The notes under the pieces are model-generated. The model searched no databases, was not told where the DNA came from, and was given only the letters and a program-made list of their open reading frames with translations. From the NCBI RefSeq assembly GCF_011764505.1, contig NZ_AP022839.1, positions 186,001 to 250,000 of the forward strand: a stretch of 64,000 nucleotides of DNA, given 5' to 3'. Source of the DNA: Legionella antarctica (GTDB lineage: Bacteria; Pseudomonadota; Gammaproteobacteria; Legionellales; Legionellaceae). This document shows positions 26,442 through 35,802 of this stretch, in pieces (the stretch's first letter is position 1; the number at the start of each line of letters is the position of its first letter). A program made the translations under genes and the position numbers.

Positions 26442-27680
26442 TTAAATACTGTTGTTGATGATATCCATTACTTCGCTGGCATAAGCTAATCCCTGGAGAT
26501 AGGATTGAGCTAAGTCTTTATGGGCAACAGGTGCTTTATCTAATTCATTAAATTTGGCCTCTTCATAATCAATAACCAATTTTAAAATGTGTCCTAACTC
26601 ACCTTTTTGATGCAGCAGCGCTTCGTTTAAAATCTCACTTAATTTGATTTTATCCAATAGTGAGTTCATGGGTTCATTGAGAATACCATCCAGAGTAGAA
26701 AGTATTCCCACCGTATAGGCCTGAAGGGGACTCCCGCAACCGATTTTTTTGGTCAGGTCTTCACACATTTTGGCTCGAATCAAAGTTCGCTCGAGAAGAT
26801 CGGGTGATACATCATCAAGGCTTGCCAGGAGGAGCAGGCATATCCAATTACGAATTTGTACTAACCCTAACTGGTTAATAGCATCCATTAGGGATTCAAT
26901 TTTTTTACCAACATACATTGCGGCTGAGTTGGATAATCGTAAAATACGATAACTCAGTTTGGGAATTTGCAGAATGATTTCTTCTACTCTGCTCAGCGGA
27001 ACATCTTGATTATTTAATTCTGATAACAACTTTAAGAGGTGAATCTTATTTTCAGTCATCACCCGACCCTTATAAGGGTCGGGTCTATTGAGAAAGAAGC
27101 CTTGAAAATATTCAAACCCCAGTTCGATGCAATCATTGAACTGAGTCATATTTTCAATCTTCTCTGCTAATAATTTTCCTTTAAAACCCTTTAGAGGAGC
27201 TAACTGTTCAATAATCTGTTGATTCGTGAGGTTCAGCACATCTATTTTAATGATGTTGGCCAGCTCAACTAAAGGGATTAATTCTTCGCGGAAGACAAAA
27301 TCATCCAGGGCAATTTCATAGCCCTGGTGACTGAGTTCGGTTAAATTAGTAATTAAAGGGTCGGTTGCGGCTACTGATTCCAATACTTCAATAACAATTC
27401 GACTCTTCGGTAATAACAGGGGGATTTGCTCTAATAAATGATTGTAAGTGAAGTTTATAAAAGCCCGTTTGTTACCAATTATGGTCTTGATATCCAGGTT
27501 GGCAAATAACTGAGTAATAACCGATGAGGTCGCTGTGTCGCCAGACAGCGGATTAAAGTTATCTACATTTGCAGTAGGTGTGTCACCTTCACGATATAAA
27601 AGCTCATAAGCGAACACAGAACCATTTTTATTATAGATACCTTGTCTTGCTAATAATGTTTTTATTAGAGGTAGATTCAA
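26442..27680 (-). CDS. EAL-HDOD domain protein (YuxH-type)
   Basis: 412 aa. The N-terminal EAL domain (about 1-200) starts FAYELLYRE; its other key positions also look kept: NFTYN, IEVLE, LDDF, IKIDV, AEKIEN and YFQGF. It might therefore bind or hydrolyse c-di-GMP, although many YuxH-type EAL domains are inactive. The C-terminal HDOD domain (about 210-400) lacks HD-hydrolase metal residues and is seen in signalling proteins. There is no membrane segment. It is a separate transcription unit with a short hairpin region between it and the PP2C-like gene. Confidence 0.87.
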   Translation of the reverse strand: MNLPLIKTLLARQGIYNKNGSVFAYELLYREGDTPTANVDNFNPLSGDTATSSVITQLFANLDIKTIIGNKRAFINFTYNHLLEQIPLLLPKSRIVIEVLESVAATDPLITNLTELSHQGYEIALDDFVFREELIPLVELANIIKIDVLNLTNQQIIEQLAPLKGFKGKLLAEKIENMTQFNDCIELGFEYFQGFFLNRPDPYKGRVMTENKIHLLKLLSELNNQDVPLSRVEEIILQIPKLSYRILRLSNSAAMYVGKKIESLMDAINQLGLVQIRNWICLLLLASLDDVSPDLLERTLIRAKMCEDLTKKIGCGSPLQAYTVGILSTLDGILNEPMNSLLDKIKLSEILNEALLHQKGELGHILKLVIDYEEAKFNELDKAPVAHKDLAQSYLQGLAYASEVMDIINNSI

Positions 27681-27874
27681 TTTAAAAGTTTTTAGTAGGT
27701 CTGTATGTTTATAGTATATATCAAAAAATAGAATGGACCTATGAACTACATTGATATTTCAAACATCAACTAAAATAGGTTGATGTGAAACAAGAAGGTT
27801 AGCCTCCCGTCATCTCACAACAATAGTGGGGATGACGAGGGGATTAGAGTTGATCATTTAGGCACATTTCACTG

Positions 27875-29416
27875 CTAGTTTTTTGGGGATTCTTCCGGAT
27901 CATCCTCCTGCGTTTCAGCAGCAGTAGTAGTAGTAGGATCAGGTTGAAAAAAAGTAGCATAGGGGTTTTTTGCTTTTATAAGGCCGATTTCTTTTTCAAA
28001 TCGCTCACTGTTGGTTTTAAATAAATCAAAAGGTTGTCTTCCAGTAGCTTTATACACGATAGCGGCAACTACAAGTCCTGGGATAATGCCAGTAGCTACA
28101 GTAGCTGCGATAATGGCAATGCCTTTAAGGAAATTAGTAGCAAAAATACTGTGATCTCTTTTGATTAAATCTATATTTTTAATGGCTCCCTCTCCCTCTT
28201 TTGCATTGCGTTCCAAAAAGGTATAAAAGAATTTAATCTTTTCCTGGGGTTTTTTCGTTTCGTCTGTTAGTGTTGTTGTCAATTGCGTTAAAATCTCTCT
28301 GATTGATGACTCTTGGGTAAATTCACTTGTGTCCAAACTTAGATTATTCTGATAATCATCAGTGAGCTTGAGAAGCTTTGCAACGATAACCTGACACTCT
28401 TGTTCTTCTGGATTGATCTCAGGATTATCCCGTTGATAACTGGCAGATTTTGTATCCACACTTAAATCCTGCTCTTTATAGGCTGCAGGGGATAAGGCGC
28501 ATTGTTCCTTAAATACCCGCCCAATATTGTCAGCTGCATAACGGGAAGTAGCTTTGCCGCCATGACCATCATAGATTCCTAATATGAATGGCGGGGTATC
28601 TTTAGTCAACTTTTGTATTGCAACTGAAATATTATCGGTGGAGCCAAGAGATTGAGCGTCGAGGGCCAGTGCTTTACTTAGCTCTTGTGGGGGCTTGTTT
28701 GCTGGTGATTCCATTCTTTTCAACAGTTTAAGCAAATAATTCTCATGTCCTTCTTTAGTTTGATCCTCCACAGCTCCGTCAGTAAAGCCATCACAAGTAG
28801 AAATTATTTGCATGGAGCCAATATCGTTTTCTTTGATATGCAGATCTTTTGCGATTTTTTCTACATTGGTGATATCAATATGGGATTCAGAACAGACTCC
28901 AAACTCTTTTAAGTCCTTATCACCAATTGCTCGTGAAACCGCTAAAACCCCGTTTACCCTTCCATCAACAACGCAACCGTTCTTGGCCTCAATTCGCTGT
29001 TTTTCAAGATCATCATTAGGCTTATGGGTTACGCTGTTTAATCTGATAACGCCCAGAGCCTCCCCTTGTTTACCATATACCACGGCAAAGCTAACTGCGT
29101 CTGCCAGGGTTGCCGTAATTAAATTTCCTTGTCCGTCATAAACCGTTGTTGACGCCGTTGAACCAAATTTTAGATCGGGTTTATCCAGTAATTGATGGCT
29201 TGTCCACAGGCGATGCCCCAGTTCTCTTGGCGTTAATCGTGTCGTTTCATCTGCAGGCGTCAATTCACTTTCAGTTAGTACGTGCCATGCCAAGGCATCT
29301 TCCTGGAATGTGCGATGTGGTTTATTACATAGTTCAATATAGCCAAAACCATACTCGACATTTTCACCAGAGGTATCCCTGTTATCGTCGTAGTGTTCGG
29401 AAATGATGTCAGTCAT
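27875..29416 (-). CDS. PP2C-like Ser/Thr phosphatase with rearranged domain order; effector-like C terminus
   Basis: 513 aa. All PP2C metal-site blocks are present but in an unusual order. E39/D40 (FQEDA) comes first, then GSTASTTVYD, HKPNDDLEKQR, RVNGVLAVSRAIGD, D209 (STCDGFTD) and D261 (GSTDNISVAI). Only then comes the DGHGG block with D283 (LGIYDGHGGKATSRYAADN), normally the second block. The GDS position reads LADAVS. After residue ~310 there is an Asp/Glu-rich helical region, a hydrophobic hairpin (about 431-456) and a tail with Thr-rich and EDDPEE stretches, as in many Dot/Icm substrates. A role as a translocated phosphatase is inferred, not shown. There is no signal peptide. Confidence 0.85.
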   Translation of the reverse strand: MTDIISEHYDDNRDTSGENVEYGFGYIELCNKPHRTFQEDALAWHVLTESELTPADETTRLTPRELGHRLWTSHQLLDKPDLKFGSTASTTVYDGQGNLITATLADAVSFAVVYGKQGEALGVIRLNSVTHKPNDDLEKQRIEAKNGCVVDGRVNGVLAVSRAIGDKDLKEFGVCSESHIDITNVEKIAKDLHIKENDIGSMQIISTCDGFTDGAVEDQTKEGHENYLLKLLKRMESPANKPPQELSKALALDAQSLGSTDNISVAIQKLTKDTPPFILGIYDGHGGKATSRYAADNIGRVFKEQCALSPAAYKEQDLSVDTKSASYQRDNPEINPEEQECQVIVAKLLKLTDDYQNNLSLDTSEFTQESSIREILTQLTTTLTDETKKPQEKIKFFYTFLERNAKEGEGAIKNIDLIKRDHSIFATNFLKGIAIIAATVATGIIPGLVVAAIVYKATGRQPFDLFKTNSERFEKEIGLIKAKNPYATFFQPDPTTTTAAETQEDDPEESPKN

Positions 29417-29646
29417 AATATTGCTCGTAAAATTGGGTTATTGATATTATAACATAACTTGTTGCCATATTGATTCAATTTAAGACATTTGTTACTGCGC
29501 AACTCATTGATGAGTTATGGAGAGGCTGAGGGCTTTGGATGTTTTTGATTTACGAAGAATATCCCCGATTTAATGGTTCTATTATTAAGCCAACCTATAA
29601 CCGGTCACTAATTGGGTACAGGTTTGGCGAATGGGGATTGGTTATA

Positions 29647-31113
29647 TTAATCGTGCACTGCTTCTTTTTTGGCAAAATAATTTAAATCCAACTCACGTGC
29701 GGCCTTAACATCGTCAAGTCGTTTCACTGGTAATGTATGAGGCGCTGCTTTCAGCAGGTCAGGATTACTCATCGCTTCTTGTCTGATCTTTTTCATGGCA
29801 CTGATAAAACCATCAAGCTCCTCTTTACTCTCGGTTTCCGTAGGCTCTATCAACAGGCATTCTGGAATGAGTAAAGGAAAATAAGTGGTAGGTGCATGGA
29901 CCCCATAATCCAATAATCGCTTTGCCAAGTCCATTGCGGAAATGCCACAAGCTTTCTTTTCTGGGCTTAGGGTGATAATGAATTCATGAGAAGCTCGTCT
30001 GGTGGGATATGCCGGGGTAAATCCCGCCCTGGCTAATTCTTTAAGTAAATAATTAGCATTGAGGGTGGCGTATTCTGATACCCGCAATAAGCCGTCTTTA
30101 CCCAGTAAGCGCATATAAAAATAAGCACGTAACAAAATTCCTGCGTTACCCATAAAGCAAGACAGACGCCCTATACTTTGTGGATAATCGTGCCGCGTTG
30201 CCCATTGATACCCCGAGTCGGTCTTTTTTACCACGGGAAGTGGCATAAAGGGAACGAGACGTTTGCCGACAGCAACAGGGCCAGCGCCAGGCCCCCCGCC
30301 ACCATGAGGGGTTGCAAATGTTTTATGTAAATTTAAATGCATGACGTCAAAACCCATATCTCCAGGTCTTACTTTACCTAAAATTGCATTCAGGTTAGCG
30401 CCGTCATAGTAGAGTAAACCGCCGGCTTGATGTACCAAAGCAGCTATTTCTTTTATCTGGCGCATAAATAATCCCAGGGTTGAGGGATTGGTCAGCATTA
30501 TTCCAGCAGTTCTGGGACCTATTTTGCTTTTTAGTTCTTCCAGATGAATATCGCCATCGTTGTCTGTAGCAATTTCTACTACCTTAAATCCGCACATTAC
30601 TGCAGAGGCGGGGTTGGTACCATGGGCGGCATCAGGGATAAGCATTTCATCTCGAGCGGTATCACCTCGTGATTGATGATAGGCTTTAATCATGGCCACC
30701 CCGGCAAACTCACCTTGTGAGCCTGCCATGGGTGTAAGTGATACTCCTGCCATGCCAGTAATTTCTGCGATATTATTTTGTAAGCGGTAAATAGACTCCA
30801 GAAATCCCTGGCTTTCTTCTTCCAGTGCCAGGGGGTGGCGGTTGGTAAAACCGGCAATTGAAGCCGCTTTATGCACACCACGCGGATTATATTTCATCGT
30901 ACAAGAACCCAGCGGATAAAAATTAGTGTCTATGGAAAAATTTTTATGCGAAAGACGGGTAAAATGTCTCACAACTTGTAATTCAGAACAGGCCGGCATT
31001 CTTGGTGGATTTTTTCGCTGAAAAGCTGCCGGAATGTCATATTTACTGTTCAAAATTTTCGGTGCTTGGGCTGTTGCCTGACGTTTTGCTTTCGATATTT
31101 CAAAGATCAACAT
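29647..31113 (-). CDS. gcvPB: Glycine dehydrogenase (decarboxylating) subunit 2
   Basis: 488-aa C-terminal half of a two-subunit P-protein. It carries the PLP lysine in [20 protein letters not shown] (His and Gly-rich loop kept). With gcvPA it decarboxylates glycine and transfers the aminomethyl group to the lipoyl arm of GcvH. Its ATG overlaps the stop of the upstream YciI gene by 7 nt (ATGTTGA). It is the last gene of the gcvT-gcvH-gcvPA-yciI-gcvPB operon. Confidence 0.95.
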   Translation of the reverse strand: MLIFEISKAKRQATAQAPKILNSKYDIPAAFQRKNPPRMPACSELQVVRHFTRLSHKNFSIDTNFYPLGSCTMKYNPRGVHKAASIAGFTNRHPLALEEESQGFLESIYRLQNNIAEITGMAGVSLTPMAGSQGEFAGVAMIKAYHQSRGDTARDEMLIPDAAHGTNPASAVMCGFKVVEIATDNDGDIHLEELKSKIGPRTAGIMLTNPSTLGLFMRQIKEIAALVHQAGGLLYYDGANLNAILGKVRPGDMGFDVMHLNLHKTFATPHGGGGPGAGPVAVGKRLVPFMPLPVVKKTDSGYQWATRHDYPQSIGRLSCFMGNAGILLRAYFYMRLLGKDGLLRVSEYATLNANYLLKELARAGFTPAYPTRRASHEFIITLSPEKKACGISAMDLAKRLLDYGVHAPTTYFPLLIPECLLIEPTETESKEELDGFISAMKKIRQEAMSNPDLLKAAPHTLPVKRLDDVKAARELDLNYFAKKEAVHD

Positions 31114-31415
31114 AATTTGCCTTCCGTTTTTTGAATAAGTTCTTTGAGTTCGTCTCTGTGTTTAACTGGAGTGAATTCAATAAATTGGTATTCAGCAATA
31201 TCTGCCAGAAAATAAGGATCTTCTTTAAATACAGATTCTAAATAAGCCCGGTCATTAGTCGCGGCAATAATAATTCCACCGGTTCTTGGCTTCATCGGAC
31301 CGGAAGCAACCAATAAGCCTTGTTTGTAATAATAATCAAGGAACTCTCGATGAGCTTGCAGGTATTTATCCACTTCATTAACAGGCGTCAAGTAAGTTAA
31401 TTGAACTATGAACAT
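31107..31415 (-). CDS. YciI-family protein inside the glycine-cleavage operon
   Basis: 102-aa ferredoxin-like YciI/YCII domain protein. [22 protein letters not shown] contains the segment with the conserved Gly-Pro typical of the family, and [14 protein letters not shown] is another family region with the Asp-Pro-Tyr-Phe motif. YciI proteins are of uncertain function. It overlaps gcvPA by 10 nt and gcvPB by 7 nt, so it must be co-translated with the P-protein halves. A direct role in glycine cleavage is inference from context only. Confidence 0.88.
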   Translation of the reverse strand: MFIVQLTYLTPVNEVDKYLQAHREFLDYYYKQGLLVASGPMKPRTGGIIIAATNDRAYLESVFKEDPYFLADIAEYQFIEFTPVKHRDELKELIQKTEGKLC

Positions 31416-32785
31416 GAGGCACCTCGTTTATTCATAATGGCTTTTAATGCATCAGCATAATGAGTGATATCCTCAGTGGAACGCATCTCCGTAGCACAAA
31501 CCAGCAACGTATCTGTCAGTTGCGAATAATGAACGGCAGGGGCGTAGCCTCCAGCAATTCCTGCATCGGCCAATAGAGCTAAAACTTTTTCTACGGGTTG
31601 ATTAAGCTTGATTAATGCTTCATGAAAATAAGGGGTATTAAAAACCAGCTCTACTCCTTCAATTTGGGTTAATGCGTCAACCAGCTCATGAGTGTTTTGA
31701 TGACATTGACTTGCTACCTGACGCAAGCCTTCAGCACCCAACAGGCTCATATGAATAGTAGCTGCTGTAACCAGTAATCCCTGATTGGTGCATATATTTG
31801 AGGTTGCCTTGCCGCGTCGTATGTGCTGTTCTCGTGCCTGCAGGGTGAGACTAAATCCGGGTTTGCCATCTTTATCGACAGTGCAGCCGATGAGACGTCC
31901 TGGCATTTGCCTTACATGGGCAAGACGCGTGCTTAGAAAACCAAAATAAGGCCCTCCAGAAGCCATTGGCGAGCCTAATGGTTGCCCTTCGCCACAAACG
32001 ATATCAACACCATGCTTCCCCCACAATCCTGGAGGTTTTAAAAGAGCCAGGGATATTGGATTAACACAAGCAACGCTAATCGTTTTATTTTCATGAGCCC
32101 AGTCACTAAGCTCATCAATCTGTTCCAGGCAACCGAAAAAATTGGGTTGGGCAATCACCAGGGCAGTTATATCTTCTCCAGCATATTGCTCTAGTGCTGA
32201 TAGTGGGGTGATGCCTTGTTGTTCATCAAATGGCAGGGTGGTGATTTCAATATGCTGATTACGTACTATGGTCTCAATGGTTTCACGATAAAAGGGATGA
32301 ACGGTACCTGCAATCAGTACGCGACTGGTTTTGCTGTGTTTGTTGACTCGAACCGCCATTAAAACGGCCTCAGCTAAAGCAGTAGCCCCATCATACATGG
32401 ATGCATTTGCGACTTCCATGCCAGTTAATTCACAGATCATGGTTTGATATTCATACAACAACTGTAAGGTGCCCTGGCTCGCCTCTGCCTGATAGGGGGT
32501 GTAGGCGGTCAAAAACTCACCTCTTGATGCAATATCCCACACCACTGCAGGAATATGATGTTCGTAGCATCCGGCACCAATAAAACAAATACCATTTCTG
32601 TTCTTGTTTGCTAGAACATGCGCTTCCTTGAGCATGCCCATTTCATTAATGCCGCTGGGCATATTTTGAAAGCCTGCATACTGTAATGATGGGGGTATCT
32701 CATCAAATAAGGCTTGGGTATCGTTGACGCCAATTGACGTCAACATCTCTTTTGTGTCTTCAGGGGTGTGTGGAATAAACGGCAT
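31406..32785 (-). CDS. gcvPA: Glycine dehydrogenase (decarboxylating) subunit 1
   Basis: 459-aa N-terminal half of the split P-protein (MPFIPHTPEDTKEMLTSIGV, FIGAGCYEHHIPAVV, YTPYQAEASQGTLQ). It forms the heterotetrameric decarboxylase with gcvPB. It starts 2 nt after the gcvH stop. The split form is common in Gram-positives and some gammaproteobacteria; E. coli has a single fused gcvP. Confidence 0.96.
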   Translation of the reverse strand: MPFIPHTPEDTKEMLTSIGVNDTQALFDEIPPSLQYAGFQNMPSGINEMGMLKEAHVLANKNRNGICFIGAGCYEHHIPAVVWDIASRGEFLTAYTPYQAEASQGTLQLLYEYQTMICELTGMEVANASMYDGATALAEAVLMAVRVNKHSKTSRVLIAGTVHPFYRETIETIVRNQHIEITTLPFDEQQGITPLSALEQYAGEDITALVIAQPNFFGCLEQIDELSDWAHENKTISVACVNPISLALLKPPGLWGKHGVDIVCGEGQPLGSPMASGGPYFGFLSTRLAHVRQMPGRLIGCTVDKDGKPGFSLTLQAREQHIRRGKATSNICTNQGLLVTAATIHMSLLGAEGLRQVASQCHQNTHELVDALTQIEGVELVFNTPYFHEALIKLNQPVEKVLALLADAGIAGGYAPAVHYSQLTDTLLVCATEMRSTEDITHYADALKAIMNKRGASCS

Positions 32786-32787
32786 GA

Positions 32788-33165
32788 TTAATGTTCCTCA
32801 GCTATCTCATTTTGATATTGGTCAGCAGTCAACAGGTTTTCCATTTCACTCGGTTGACTGGGCTTTATTTTGACAAGCCAACCTTCGTTGTAGGGATCGG
32901 AGTTGACTACGGCTGGATTATCTCTGATTGCTGTATTCACTGCCGTAACCACCCCACTAATCGGGGCGTAAAAATCAGAGGCTGCTTTTACCGATTCAAC
33001 TACGCCTAACTCCTCTCCTGCGGTGACTTTATCGCCCAGTTCAGGCAGTTCAACAAACACCATATCACCCAGCAGTTGTTGAGCGTGATCAGTAATACCC
33101 ATAGTGACTTCATCTGTTCCTGTTTTTAACCATTCATGAGTTGCGGTAAATTTCAAGTCATTCAT
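32788..33165 (-). CDS. gcvH: Glycine cleavage system H protein
   Basis: 125-aa lipoyl carrier. The lipoylation site is K60 in [15 protein letters not shown]. It shuttles the aminomethyl intermediate from P-protein to T-protein and is re-oxidised by the L-protein, whose gene is not in this operon. Length matches E. coli GcvH (129 aa). It lies 43 nt after gcvT. Confidence 0.97.
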   Translation of the reverse strand: MNDLKFTATHEWLKTGTDEVTMGITDHAQQLLGDMVFVELPELGDKVTAGEELGVVESVKAASDFYAPISGVVTAVNTAIRDNPAVVNSDPYNEGWLVKIKPSQPSEMENLLTADQYQNEIAEEH

Positions 33166-33208
33166 TTTATTATCCTTATTTGATGTCGCTTTAATTTATT
33201 TGCTAATG

Positions 33209-34291
33209 TCAAATTGCTTTCCCATGTTTAACAAAGCGCGGTTTTCCTGTTTTTGCAGGAATTAATTTGCCGCGTATATCAATCAAAACGTGGTCCCCAG
33301 TGGTAACAGGTACACGGGCTAGAGCTATCGACTGTTCTAAAGTTGGAGAGTATCCGCCGCTGGTAATGATGCCATCAGCACACCCTTCGACAATAACTTT
33401 TTGGCCATGCCGCATGATTCCTTTGTCTAATAAGGTGAGTCCAACCATTTTTCGCGCAATACCTTGTTGTTTTTGTGAAAATAAGGCACCCATACCAATA
33501 AAATCACGCTCTTCAGGCTCCCATTTGACAGTCCAGGCCAGACCCGACTCGAGAGGAGACGTAGATTCATCCATATCCTGCCCGTAAAGAAGCATACCCG
33601 CTTCCATGCGAAGAGTATCACGAGCAGCAAGCCCACAAGGCTTTACTCCTGCTTGCAGTAGGTTGTTCCATAATGAGGTAATGAGTTCTTGAGGAACTAT
33701 GATTTCCAAACCATCTTCTCCGGTATAACCTGTACGGGCAAAGAACCAGTTTTCCACCTCAACACATTCAAAGTTAGCTAGTGTAGATACGGCATCAATT
33801 TGCGCCGGGCTTAGCACTTTCAGGGTTTTGGTTATAGCGGTTGGCCCTTGAACCGCGAGCATTGCCAGTTCAGGTCTTTCTTGCAAACCAATCGAAAAAC
33901 CCTCGCTCTTTTTACGAATCCAGGCTATATCATTTTGACGAGTAGCGGAGTTAAGAACCACTCGGTAAATGTCAGAAGCTCGTTGATAAACGATTAAATC
34001 ATCAATGATTCCACCATGTTCATTACACATGCAACTGTACAAGGCTTTTCCATTATGGGCTAAGAGATCGACATCATTAGTGAGCAGTTTACGAAGAAAC
34101 TGGCGACCACCGGCACCAAGAACATCAACAATAGTCATATGAGATACATCAAACATCCCTGCATCTTGACGGACAAAGTGATGTTCGTTTAATTGAGAAC
34201 CGTAATGGAGGGGCATATCCCAATCATGAAAATCAACCATTTTAGCGCCGCATGCCAGATGAGTGGCATGAAGTGGAGTTTTAGCAATCAT
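33209..34291 (-). CDS. gcvT: Glycine cleavage system T protein (aminomethyltransferase)
   Basis: 360 aa against 364 in E. coli. It transfers the methylene group to tetrahydrofolate and releases ammonia. It shows MVDFHDWDMPLHYG, ARTGYTGEDGLEI and GLAARDTLRMEAGM. The ATG at 34291 follows AAGGA with 6 nt; an in-frame GTG at 34312 lies upstream of that site. It is the first gene of the operon. I see no glycine-riboswitch aptamer in the 120 bp upstream. Confidence 0.96.
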   Translation of the reverse strand: MIAKTPLHATHLACGAKMVDFHDWDMPLHYGSQLNEHHFVRQDAGMFDVSHMTIVDVLGAGGRQFLRKLLTNDVDLLAHNGKALYSCMCNEHGGIIDDLIVYQRASDIYRVVLNSATRQNDIAWIRKKSEGFSIGLQERPELAMLAVQGPTAITKTLKVLSPAQIDAVSTLANFECVEVENWFFARTGYTGEDGLEIIVPQELITSLWNNLLQAGVKPCGLAARDTLRMEAGMLLYGQDMDESTSPLESGLAWTVKWEPEERDFIGMGALFSQKQQGIARKMVGLTLLDKGIMRHGQKVIVEGCADGIITSGGYSPTLEQSIALARVPVTTGDHVLIDIRGKLIPAKTGKPRFVKHGKAI

Positions 34292-34383
34292 TGCACATCC
34301 TTTTTTTAACACTGATTGATGTGATTATACCTATTGAGATTTATTTTGCGAGATTTCCGCTTTGCTTTTTCAATGATTATGCT

Positions 34384-34413
34384 TTGAACGCGCTGTATTA
34401 TATACTGTATATT
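34384..34413 (+). promoter_or_regulatory. Candidate promoter for the DUF3592 gene
   Basis: TTGAAC at 34384-34389 and TATATT at 34408-34413 with an 18-bp spacer. It lies 20 bp before the ATG at 34433, in the divergent gap to gcvT. Read by eye only. Confidence 0.3.
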
Positions 34414-34432
34414 TATCTGATTGGTTATAATA

Positions 34433-34897
34433 ATGGCACTTAATTCTGGGCGATGGATGCTCGATATAGGATGGTTATTCGTTCTGTTAATTCTCCTGTT
34501 CCATTTTTTACGGGATAGAAAAGCGCTGCTCCAGGCTCAATCCTGGTTAAAAGTCAAAGGCCATATCACAAGTTGTCAATGGGTAGAACAGGGGAACAGT
34601 ATCTGGCCAAAAATCGAATACTCCTATCAAGTGCATGATCAAACCTTGATTGGCGAGCACTTGTTTTTGGATACTGCGCATAACAGCCCCAACAGCAAAT
34701 ACTCTCGTCTTATCGCCTATAAAGCAGCGGTTGCTTATAAAGAAAACGCAGAAATCGAGGTTTATTATAATCCCAATCGCCCAGAGCAGTCGGCACTGGA
34801 TGTGGCTATGCCGACAAAATTGAATGTTATTTTACTTTTAATTGCGGCACTGCTGTTCATTCACATGGGTATTATGGTTTTTCGACTCCTGGGCTAG
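34433..34897 (+). CDS. DUF3592 membrane protein
   Basis: 154 aa with an N-terminal (WMLDIGWLFVLLILLFHFL) and a C-terminal (LNVILLLIAALLFIHMGIMV) hydrophobic segment flanking a beta-rich soluble domain. That domain contains PKIEYSYQV and AEIEVYYNPNRPEQSAL, the DUF3592 pattern. Function is unknown. The ATG at 34433 is preferred over a TTG 12 nt upstream. Its 3' end overlaps that of the convergent IcmL-like gene by 26 nt, so the two mRNAs can pair. Confidence 0.8.
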   Translation: MALNSGRWMLDIGWLFVLLILLFHFLRDRKALLQAQSWLKVKGHITSCQWVEQGNSIWPKIEYSYQVHDQTLIGEHLFLDTAHNSPNSKYSRLIAYKAAVAYKENAEIEVYYNPNRPEQSALDVAMPTKLNVILLLIAALLFIHMGIMVFRLLG

Positions 34898-35402
34898 TTA
34901 CATCCTTGCTCTCTTTATTAGGACATTGGCAAGGCGGCTCGGTTACCGTAGATTGCAAACTGGTGATACTTAATCCCCGAACTCCCTGACTTGCCGCGGC
35001 TGTGGTAAAGCGGATAACTACTTTTAGATTTTGGCGTTGTTGGTATTGAGGATTTTGATACACGACTAATATCGGCATAATGGCTTGCCAATGAGTGGGG
35101 TCAAGGGTAATAATTTTCGGTGGTTGCGTTGCCACAGCAGTGACATCGTAGAAATTTTGTTTCACTGTCTCAGGCAGTTTCGAGGCATTCAACGCTTTGC
35201 TATAAGCTATCCATCCATCAGAAGTAAAATATTTGGCAATATCCTTTTGTTGTTTAAGATACGTTTTATAGTTAAATGTATAGGTGGCAATAATGGCTTC
35301 ATTGGCCCAAACCGCTACTTGGGTGCTGTCCGGGGTTGCATAACCCAGCTGAGAAAAAATATAGAATATAAGACCATAAAGCAGAGGGATTAGTTTGTTC
35401 AT
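34872..35402 (-). CDS. IcmL/DotI-like exported protein
   Basis: 176 aa with an N-terminal signal or anchor (MNKLIPLLYGLIFYIFSQLGYA). The body resembles the periplasmic domain of IcmL/DotI (TraM family): WANEAIIATYTFNYKTYLKQQ, FTSDGWIAYSKALNAS and VVIRFTTAAASQGVRGLSI. True IcmL is a core part of the Dot/Icm type IVB system, encoded elsewhere. Legionella genomes carry several stand-alone IcmL-like paralogues of unknown role, and this appears to be one. The Cys-Gln-Cys and Pro-rich tail is not in the domain. Confidence 0.78.
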   Translation of the reverse strand: MNKLIPLLYGLIFYIFSQLGYATPDSTQVAVWANEAIIATYTFNYKTYLKQQKDIAKYFTSDGWIAYSKALNASKLPETVKQNFYDVTAVATQPPKIITLDPTHWQAIMPILVVYQNPQYQQRQNLKVVIRFTTAAASQGVRGLSITSLQSTVTEPPCQCPNKESKDVTSPGVEKP

Positions 35403-35454
35403 GAGTACCTAAAATTATTAAGCCATTTAGTTAATTGTAGCTATTTTTTAATGA

Positions 35455-35600
35455 CAAAAAAATCCCCGGTTACGTACCGGGGCAAAATTTTTGTGTCTGA
35501 AACCAGGTTGTTTCAGACAGCACCCCGCATAAAGAGGGGAAAGCGGGGTCTGAGCATCCGGGGGGAACGCTCATAGATTTAGACACGTGCTGGACAATAA
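35455..35600 (-). ncRNA. Candidate structured small RNA with intrinsic terminator
   Basis: On the minus strand a candidate promoter (TTGAAA at 35630-35635, TAAATA at 35608-35613, 16-bp spacer) is followed by four successive hairpins. They are TGAGC/GCTCA (35551-35573), CCCCGC/GCGGGG (35523-35548), a perfect 9-bp stem GTCTGAAAC/GTTTCAGAC (35495-35518), and CCCCGGT/ACCGGGG (35464-35482). The last is directly followed by A then seven T, a textbook terminator. There is no open frame. The transcript would be ~145 nt. It lies in the gap between two divergent genes, where a terminator is not needed for either of them. It could also be a leader of the IcmL-like mRNA that ends early (attenuation). I do not recognise a known family. 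Confidence 0.55.
35464..35482 (-). terminator. Rho-independent terminator of the candidate sRNA
   Basis: 7-bp GC-rich stem with a 5-nt loop (CCCCGGT-ACGTA-ACCGGGG on the minus strand), followed by ATTTTTTT. It sits 54 bp upstream of the IcmL-like ATG. Confidence 0.75.
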
Positions 35601-35648
35601 AGTTCAATATTTATTCATAATTTATTTTTTTTCAAGGTCATACCGACC

Positions 35649-35654
35649 TATAAT
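35649..35654 (+). promoter_or_regulatory. Candidate -10 element for the ABC transporter operon
   Basis: A perfect TATAAT is followed by a ~148-nt leader to the permease ATG at 35803. The -35 region is only a T-run, so this is a weak call. Confidence 0.3.
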
Positions 35655-35802
35655 ACGCTCTCAAGACTTTAACCTGCTCACTCATCCTTTAACTTGTTCG
35701 AGGGATACGGGAAAGCTCTGGATTACTGCGCTTTCTGGTATCGATAAGCCCGTATTTATGGTATTTTATAGTGTTAATGTTAAAAAAATAATGTGAGAGA
35801 GT

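Noticed and set aside
34292..34432. Glycine riboswitch upstream of gcvT
   Set aside because: The gap is only ~140 bp, AT-rich, and shared with a divergent gene. I see no paired aptamer structure.
35495..35580. A CsrA-sponge RNA (RsmY/RsmZ type) on the plus strand, because loops contain AGGGGA and GGGGGGA
   Set aside because: The strong terminator with its T-run works only on the minus strand, where the GGA motifs are not present. Only two GGA sites exist on the plus strand.
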